Assembly: GCA_019120275.1 (NCBI GenBank)
Contig: DWVL01000095.1
Span: 1 to 59,570, forward strand
Direction: 5' to 3'
DNA length: 59,570 nt
From: Candidatus Mediterraneibacter excrementavium
Lineage (GTDB): Bacteria; Bacillota; Clostridia; Lachnospirales; Lachnospiraceae
Shown: piece after piece, positions 54,334 to 59,570 of the stretch
Layout: each line of letters opens with the position of its first letter
How positions within the stretch are numbered: position 1 is the stretch's first letter
Notes under the pieces: generated by a model
The model's input: only the letters and a program-made list of their open reading frames with translations
Told to the model about the DNA's origin: nothing
Database searches by the model: none
Program-made: the position numbers and the translations under genes

Positions 54334-55530
54334 TTATTTTACAAGCGCCAGTGTCTCGCGTGCGATCGCCAGCTCTTCGTTTGTCGGGATAACGAATACG
54401 CGTACCCTGGAACCCGGCTTGGTGATCTCTTTCTCTTCTCCTCTGAGTCCGTCATTTACTTCTTTATCAAAGTCAACGCCCAGATATCCGAGATAACTGC
54501 ACACCTGCTCTCTTACATAGTCGTCGTTCTCGCCGATGCCAGCTGTAAATGCGATGCAGTCCACACCGTTCATGGCTGCCGCATAAGCGCCGATGTATTT
54601 TGCCACACGGTAGGAAAATACATCCATTGCGATCTTGGCTTTCTTGTCACCAGCATTCATAGCGTCCGTCAGGTCACGGAAATCACTGGAAAGGCCGCCG
54701 GAAAGACCGAACACACCGGACTGCTTGTTGAGAACAGCCATAACGCCCTCGATGTCGAGATTTTCCTTCTGGGCAATGAACTCCATGATCGCCGGGTCGA
54801 TGTCGCCGGAACGGGTTCCCATTACAAGACCCTCAAGCGGTGTAAGTCCCATGGATGTATCTACGGATTTGCCGTTCAGGACTGCGGAAATACTGGATCC
54901 GTTTCCAAGATGGCAGACGATCGTCTTCAGATCATCGTACGGTCTGCCCATCACCTCAGCCGCTCTCTTGGATACAAAGCTGTGGCTTGTTCCGTGGAAA
55001 CCGTAGCGTCTTACTTTATATTTCTCATAGTACTCATACGGAAGGCCGTACATATAAGCTTTCTCCGGCATCGTCTGATGGAACGCGGTGTCAAACACCC
55101 CGACCATGGGCGTATTCGGCATCAGTTTCTCACATGCAGCCACGCCGATCAGGTTTGCCGGGTTGTGGAGCGGTGCAAGGTCGTTGCACTCTTCCACTGC
55201 TTTCTTCACTTCTTCGTTGATCACTACGGAGCATGCGAACTTCTCGCCGCCGTGTACCATACGGTGTCCCACAGCTCCGATCTCATCCAGGCTCTTTACA
55301 ACGCCGGTCTCCGGATTGGTCAGCGCCTCGATCACGAACTGGATCGCCTCGGTGTGCGTCGGCATCTGCTTGTCGGATTTCTCCTTCTCACCGCCTGTCG
55401 GCTGATAGGTCAGGCGTCCGTCGATCCCGATCCTCTCACAGAGCCCTTTTGCCAGGACTTTCTCTGATGCAGCGTCAATGAGCTGGAACTTCAGCGAAGA
55501 GCTTCCGCAGTTGATAACTAATACATTCAT
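54334..55530 (-). CDS. ackA: Acetate kinase
   Basis: Converts acetyl phosphate and ADP to acetate and ATP. 398 residues, full length. VLVINCGSSSLKFQL opens the protein; GHRMVHGGE, FDTAFHQTMPE, RRYGFHGTSH and CHLGNGSSI follow, all signature regions. It lies 58 bases after pta, forming the acetate-producing operon, and ends at a clear terminator. Confidence 0.98.
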   Translation of the reverse strand: MNVLVINCGSSSLKFQLIDAASEKVLAKGLCERIGIDGRLTYQPTGGEKEKSDKQMPTHTEAIQFVIEALTNPETGVVKSLDEIGAVGHRMVHGGEKFACSVVINEEVKKAVEECNDLAPLHNPANLIGVAACEKLMPNTPMVGVFDTAFHQTMPEKAYMYGLPYEYYEKYKVRRYGFHGTSHSFVSKRAAEVMGRPYDDLKTIVCHLGNGSSISAVLNGKSVDTSMGLTPLEGLVMGTRSGDIDPAIMEFIAQKENLDIEGVMAVLNKQSGVFGLSGGLSSDFRDLTDAMNAGDKKAKIAMDVFSYRVAKYIGAYAAAMNGVDCIAFTAGIGENDDYVREQVCSYLGYLGVDFDKEVNDGLRGEEKEITKPGSRVRVFVIPTNEELAIARETLALVK

Positions 55531-55588
55531 GTTCTTTTCCTCCCGAACTTTATTTATTTTATATAATGCCTGTCAGCTGATGCACGTT

Positions 55589-56584
55589 TTACTGAGCCTG
55601 TGCCTGAACGGATGTGATCGCTACCACGCCCACGATATCCTCGGCGCTGCAGCCTCTCGAAAGATCGTTTACCGGTGCAGCGATGCCCTGGGTCAGCGGG
55701 CCGTAAGCCTCTGCCTTCGCCAGTCTCTGTACCAGCTTGTATCCGATGTTTCCGGCATCCAGGTCCGGGAATACAAGTACATTGGCATGTCCTGCCACCT
55801 CGCTGCCCGGCGCTTTGGATGCGCCTACAGACGGAACGATGGCCGCGTCAAGCTGCAGCTCTCCGTCCAGCTTCAGCTCCGGTGCAAGCTCCTTCGCCAG
55901 TTTTGTCGCTTCAACGACTTTATCTACATCCGCATGTTTTGCACTTCCCTTTGTGGAGTGGGAAAGCATCGCTACGATCGGCTCTTTGCCGGTCAGCGCC
56001 TGGAAGGAATCTGCGGAAGAGATGGCAATGTTCGCCAGCTTCTCCGGATCCGGGTTCTGCTCCAGTCCGGAATCCGCGAAAATAAATGTGCCGTTCGCAC
56101 CCATATCGCAGTCCGGAACAACCATCAGGAAGAAAGCGGATACGAGCTTGGTTCCCGGTTTTGTCTTCAGGATCTGCAGGCACGGACGAAGGGTGTCCGC
56201 CGTAGAGTGGCATGCGCCGGATACCATTCCGTCCGCATCGCCCATCTTGACCATCATAACACCATAATAAAGATAATTGTTTAAAAGGATCTCTCTTGCC
56301 TGCTCCTCTGTCATGCCCTTCTTCTGTCTGAGCTCCACAAGTTTAGCAATATATCCTTCTGTTCTCCCGTCTGTCGCCGGATCTACGATCACAGCTCCGG
56401 AAATATCATATGAGCCTTTATTCTTCTCGACCTCTTCTTTGCTCCCGACAAGGATCAGATCCGCGATCCCCTCTTTTAATACTGCTTCGGCCGCTTTGTA
56501 TGTACGCTCGTCTTCTGTCTCCGGAAGGACGATCGTTTTCTTGTCAGCCTTGGCTCTTGCCTTGATTTCATCAATAAATCCCAT
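55589..56584 (-). CDS. pta: Phosphate acetyltransferase
   Basis: Interconverts acetyl-CoA and acetyl phosphate. 331 residues, the compact form without the N-terminal regulatory domains. MVSGACHSTADTLRP, LSHSTKGSAKH, ELQLDAA and the C-terminal LVQRLAKAEAYGPLTQGIAAPVNDLSRG are diagnostic. The ATG at 56584 follows AGGTGG; two earlier in-frame ATGs are less likely. The TTGTAT-17-TATAAT promoter lies just upstream. Confidence 0.96.
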   Translation of the reverse strand: MGFIDEIKARAKADKKTIVLPETEDERTYKAAEAVLKEGIADLILVGSKEEVEKNKGSYDISGAVIVDPATDGRTEGYIAKLVELRQKKGMTEEQAREILLNNYLYYGVMMVKMGDADGMVSGACHSTADTLRPCLQILKTKPGTKLVSAFFLMVVPDCDMGANGTFIFADSGLEQNPDPEKLANIAISSADSFQALTGKEPIVAMLSHSTKGSAKHADVDKVVEATKLAKELAPELKLDGELQLDAAIVPSVGASKAPGSEVAGHANVLVFPDLDAGNIGYKLVQRLAKAEAYGPLTQGIAAPVNDLSRGCSAEDIVGVVAITSVQAQAQ

Positions 56585-56649
56585 TTCAGTTCTGCCACCT
56601 TTCATTTTTATCACACGCCAGCGTCGGAATGCACCAACGCGCTGCTAAT

Positions 56650-56678
56650 ATTATATAGCAAATCCGTTTTGTATACAA
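56650..56678 (-). promoter_or_regulatory. pta-ackA promoter
   Basis: On the minus strand, TTGTAT (56673-56678), 17 bases, TATAAT (56650-56655), about 65 bases before the pta start. Confidence 0.75.
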
Positions 56679-56783
56679 GCAATTCCCCTGTATTTTATGT
56701 GCATTTTTAAGTACAACCAACTGTGATCTGCATTTCATTTTTATTATATTGTCACAATTTTAACGATTAGCCGCCGAAAAGCC

Positions 56784-58139
56784 TCATATTTTAAAGAAAG
56801 CTGTTACGATATTAAAATAAACAAGGATCGTACACGTATCCAGCACTGTGGTGATCAGCGGAGCCGCCATGATCGCCGGATCCAGGCCGATCTTCCTTGC
56901 CAGCAGCGGCAGGACGCATCCAATGCATTTCGCCATGATGACCACTGCGATCATGGTGATCCCGAGCGCCGCAGCCAGCATCACATTCCAGTCGTACATG
57001 ATGCAGATCCTGATGCCGTTGACCACAGCCAGCAGCGTGCCCACGATGAGCGCCACCCGGATCTCTTTAAAAATGACTCTGAAGATATCCTTAAACTCGA
57101 TCTCTCCCACCGCCAGTCCGCGGATCATCAGGGTGGAACTCTGGGAGCCGCAGTTACCGCCCGTTCCCATGAGCATAGGGATAAAGGTAATGAGCACCGG
57201 CATCACAGCCATCGCATTTTCATAATATCCCAGGATCTCTCCTGTAACCGTTGCCGAAAGCATCATGAGCATCAGCCAGGGCACACGGTTCCTTGCCTGG
57301 CGCACCACCGACGTCTCAAAATAGGAATCCTCGTTGGGACTGACACCGGCCATCATGCTGATATCTTCCGTTGTCTCATCCTGCAGGACGAGCATCGCAT
57401 CGTCAACAGTTACGATACCGACCAGGCAGTTTTCGTGGTCAATGATGGGGATCGCCACCAGGCCGTATTTATTGATCATATTCGCCACATACTCCTGGTC
57501 GTCAAGCGTCCGGGCGTACAGGACATTCTCATCCATGATCTCTTCGATCCGGCGCGACTCGCCTGCCGTCAGCAGATCCTTGACATCGACCATACCGATC
57601 AGTTTCTTCTTCTCCGTCACATAGCAGGTGTAGATCGTTTCCTTATTGATACCGACCTGCCGGATCTTCAGGATCGCATCCGCCACCGTCATCTCCTTGC
57701 GCAGACTGATATATTCCACGTTCATGATGCTGCCGGCGCTGTCATCCGGATACTGGAGCAGGGCGTTGATCTTTCTGCGGGTCTCCTCGTCAGTCGCCAT
57801 GATCAGACGGTCCACTACATTCGCCGGCATCTCTTCCAGCACATCAACCGTATCATCAACGTACATCTCGTCCATGACTTCTTCCAGCTCGGAATCCGTA
57901 AGCGCGCCGATCAGATCTTCACGCATATCGCTGTTCATATCCGTAAATACTTCCGCCGCCTCTTCCTTCGCCAGAAGCCGGAAGACCAGCGTACGCTCTT
58001 TCTTGTCCAGTTCCTCAAAGGCATCAACAATGTCTACAGGATGCATGGATTCCAGTTCTTCTTTCAGCGTCTTAAAATCATGTGTGTCCAGCAGAGAAAT
58101 AATCCTGCGGACCTTCATCTCCTGATAATTATTTTCCAT
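56784..58139 (-). CDS. mgtE: Magnesium transporter MgtE
   Basis: Mg2+ channel/transporter of 451 residues. Order: an N-terminal superhelical domain (about 1-130, HPVDIVDAFEELD), two CBS domains (about 135-255, with YISLRKEMTVADAI and LVGIVTVDDA), a plug helix, and five membrane helices (about 285-450, with PMLMGTGGNCGSQSSTLMIRGLA, cut here for length at the conserved Gly/Ser core). The CBS/N domains sense cytosolic Mg2+. No Mg2+ riboswitch is seen in the 77-base upstream gap. Divergent from tmcAL. Confidence 0.95.
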   Translation of the reverse strand: MENNYQEMKVRRIISLLDTHDFKTLKEELESMHPVDIVDAFEELDKKERTLVFRLLAKEEAAEVFTDMNSDMREDLIGALTDSELEEVMDEMYVDDTVDVLEEMPANVVDRLIMATDEETRRKINALLQYPDDSAGSIMNVEYISLRKEMTVADAILKIRQVGINKETIYTCYVTEKKKLIGMVDVKDLLTAGESRRIEEIMDENVLYARTLDDQEYVANMINKYGLVAIPIIDHENCLVGIVTVDDAMLVLQDETTEDISMMAGVSPNEDSYFETSVVRQARNRVPWLMLMMLSATVTGEILGYYENAMAVMPVLITFIPMLMGTGGNCGSQSSTLMIRGLAVGEIEFKDIFRVIFKEIRVALIVGTLLAVVNGIRICIMYDWNVMLAAALGITMIAVVIMAKCIGCVLPLLARKIGLDPAIMAAPLITTVLDTCTILVYFNIVTAFFKI

Positions 58140-58179
58140 TTTGTCTCCATCCTTCCTGTAAGTTACCGCCTTTTTATAG

Positions 58180-58185
58180 TATAAT
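58180..58185 (+). promoter_or_regulatory. Probable -10 element for tmcAL
   Basis: TATAAT 32 bases before the start codon. No convincing -35 hexamer is seen at the right spacing, so the promoter is only tentative. Confidence 0.4.
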
Positions 58186-58216
58186 ATGTTAAAAATCGAG
58201 ATACAAGGAGATTCTC

Positions 58217-59497
58217 ATGAAAATCACAGGGCTCATTGCTGAATACAATCCATTCCACAACGGACATCTCTATCATATACAGGAGACAAAACAGGTCACC
58301 GGCGCCGATGCAGTGATCGTCGTCATGAGCGGCGACTACGTCCAGCGGGGCGTTCCCGCCATCATGCCGAAGCGCATCCGTGCAGAGATGGCGCTTCGCT
58401 GCGGCGCATCCGCCGTATTCGAACTGCCTGTCTGTTATGCCACCGGCAGTGCGGAACTGTTCGCTATGGGGGCAGTCTCTTTCCTCGACCGGCTGGGGAT
58501 CGTGGATTCGATCTGTTTCGGAAGTGAGTGCAACGATCTGCGGGCAATGAATACGGTCGCTGACCTTCTCCTGAAAGAACCCGCCGAATACCGGAATATG
58601 CTGAAAGAAAATCTCCGCAGCGGCTGCTCCTATCCTGCCGCGCGCCAGAAAGCCGTCTTCGCTCTTTCAGATAACGCGGAGCTTCTGAAAGATCCAAACA
58701 ATATCCTTGGAATCGAATACTTAAAAGCCCTGAAAAAGCTGAACAGCCCGATCCGGCCATATACGATCAGACGCAAAGGAGCACATTATCATGACCAGAC
58801 TTTTTCTGAGGGACAGTTCAGCTCCGCTTCAGCCATCCGTTCCCTCCTCGCCTATTCCGGTTCCACGCTGAACACAGATCAGACGGGAGGCTCTTTTGAA
58901 GACACAGCGTTTTCCGGCATCCTCAGTGAACTGGAAGGACAGGTGCCTCCATACTGCCTGGAACTGCTGAAGGACTGGCACCATGTACAGTACCCGGTAT
59001 ATCTGAATGATTTTTCTCTCATTTTGAAATACAAGCTGCTCAATAAGCAGCCGGACAGTCTTGTGCGCTATGCCGATGTTTCAGAAGATCTTGCCGCGCG
59101 GATCTATGCACGGCTGAATGATTTCTTTAACTACCGGCAGTTCTGCGAACTCCTCAAGACACGCGAGACCACGCAGACGCGCATCAACCGCGCGCTTCTT
59201 CACATCATGCTGGGGATAAAAAAAGACAAACTGGCAGAATACAGTAAAAACGGATTCCATTTTTATGCGCGGCTTCTTGGTATACGCAAAGACAGTGAAA
59301 AGATCCTGGCCAGAGCAGCAAAAGAAAGCTCCGTTCCGCTGATCGCCCGGCTTTCAGACAGCAGCAGCCTGCCCCAGACTGCCCGGAAAATGCTTCGGAA
59401 CGATCTGCTGGCATCAAACCTATATATGTCCGTCGTCACAGACAAATATAAAACAGCGTTTCAGAATGAATACAAACAGGCACTGCTGAAAGTATAA
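58217..59497 (+). CDS. tmcAL: tRNA(Met) cytidine acetate ligase
   Basis: Activates acetate with ATP to acetylate the wobble cytidine of elongator tRNA-Met. 426 residues. The nucleotidyltransferase HxGH motif is in AEYNPFHNGHLYH (about 8-20), with MSGDYVQRGVPAI and FELPVCYATGSAELFA next. AAGGAG precedes the ATG. It sits opposite mgtE near pta-ackA; TmcAL consumes acetate, which the pta-ackA pathway produces, but no shared operon exists. The last 73 bases of the window hold no gene. Confidence 0.93.
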   Translation: MKITGLIAEYNPFHNGHLYHIQETKQVTGADAVIVVMSGDYVQRGVPAIMPKRIRAEMALRCGASAVFELPVCYATGSAELFAMGAVSFLDRLGIVDSICFGSECNDLRAMNTVADLLLKEPAEYRNMLKENLRSGCSYPAARQKAVFALSDNAELLKDPNNILGIEYLKALKKLNSPIRPYTIRRKGAHYHDQTFSEGQFSSASAIRSLLAYSGSTLNTDQTGGSFEDTAFSGILSELEGQVPPYCLELLKDWHHVQYPVYLNDFSLILKYKLLNKQPDSLVRYADVSEDLAARIYARLNDFFNYRQFCELLKTRETTQTRINRALLHIMLGIKKDKLAEYSKNGFHFYARLLGIRKDSEKILARAAKESSVPLIARLSDSSSLPQTARKMLRNDLLASNLYMSVVTDKYKTAFQNEYKQALLKV

Positions 59498-59570
59498 AAT
59501 TCCTGTTTGTCGAACTGACTGGTAAAGCACGGCGCTGAATACTGCAAAAGAATTTAATCAGAATGTGGAT

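Noticed and set aside
56715-56775. Second TATAAT-like promoter between mgtE and pta
   Set aside because: TATAAT is present but no -35 at 16-18 bases; the TTGTAT-17-TATAAT nearer pta is better.
58140-58216. Possible Mg2+ riboswitch before mgtE
   Set aside because: The gap is 77 bases, shared with tmcAL, without the needed length or structure.

Overview
The window looks like chromosomal DNA from a spore-forming, anaerobic Clostridia bacterium, most likely Lachnospiraceae. This rests on gene content and order read from the sequence: spoIVA, a Nfn-type electron-bifurcating reductase, formate-THF ligase with FolD, Rex, pta-ackA, and runs such as DUF512-der-plsY-gpsA-spoIVA and yceD-rpmF-plsX-acpP-rnc-smc-ftsY. 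No rRNA, tRNA or CRISPR array was seen. The only RNA gene recognised is the RNase P RNA (rnpB) near 24.2 kb.

Layout. 0-1.6 kb: an apparently intact IS3-family element with a -1 frameshift site. 1.7-6.4 kb: DUF815 ATPase and pheA (minus), then a nitroreductase and pyrB-pyrI (plus), closed by a bidirectional terminator. 6.4-15.9 kb (minus): TepA-like protease, FtsK/SpoIIIE, Fhs, FolD, a zinc-ribbon/TPR membrane protein and NfnA-NfnB. 16-22 kb (minus): yebC-metY and rex-nnr-alr-mazF. 22-24 kb: a divergent ABC-F ATPase converging on rnpB. 24.4-30.4 kb (minus): a membrane-anchored SF2 helicase, purine nucleoside phosphorylase, an MTA/SAH deaminase-like amidohydrolase, a degenerate MoaB-like protein and RNase H. 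30.4-36.4 kb (minus): DUF512 radical-SAM protein, Der, PlsY, GpsA, SpoIVA. 36.5-37.7 kb: a long-form PRPP synthetase (plus). 37.8-46.9 kb (minus): yceD, rpmF, plsX, acpP, rnc, smc, ftsY, ilvA, DUF1653. 47.0-54.1 kb (minus): a compact seven-gene cluster described below. 54.3-59.5 kb: ackA and pta (minus), mgtE (minus), tmcAL (plus).

The most interesting region is 47.0-54.3 kb. Seven genes with gaps of only 2-13 bases encode, in transcription order, a membrane transglutaminase-like protein, an Asp/Glu racemase homologue, an amino-acid adenylation enzyme, a carrier protein, an AlgI/DltB-like MBOAT acyltransferase, a DltD-like SGNH protein with Cys in place of the nucleophilic Ser, and a lipoprotein. 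It has the parts of a teichoic-acid D-alanylation (Dlt) machine but carries its own racemase, has an altered adenylation pocket, lacks DltX, and has an aromatic FIYNQF tail on the MBOAT that may replace DltX. It sits between ackA and yceD, which are neighbours in many Clostridia. I infer an export-and-acylation system that puts an amino acid, perhaps a D-amino acid other than alanine, on a surface polymer.

Several regulatory sites could be read: consensus sigma-A-type promoters for rex, rnpB, yceD, pta, prs and others, and a spoIVA leader where the Shine-Dalgarno lies in a 13-bp inverted repeat that overlaps a sigma-E-like promoter. All functional calls come from motif recognition by eye; no database search was run.
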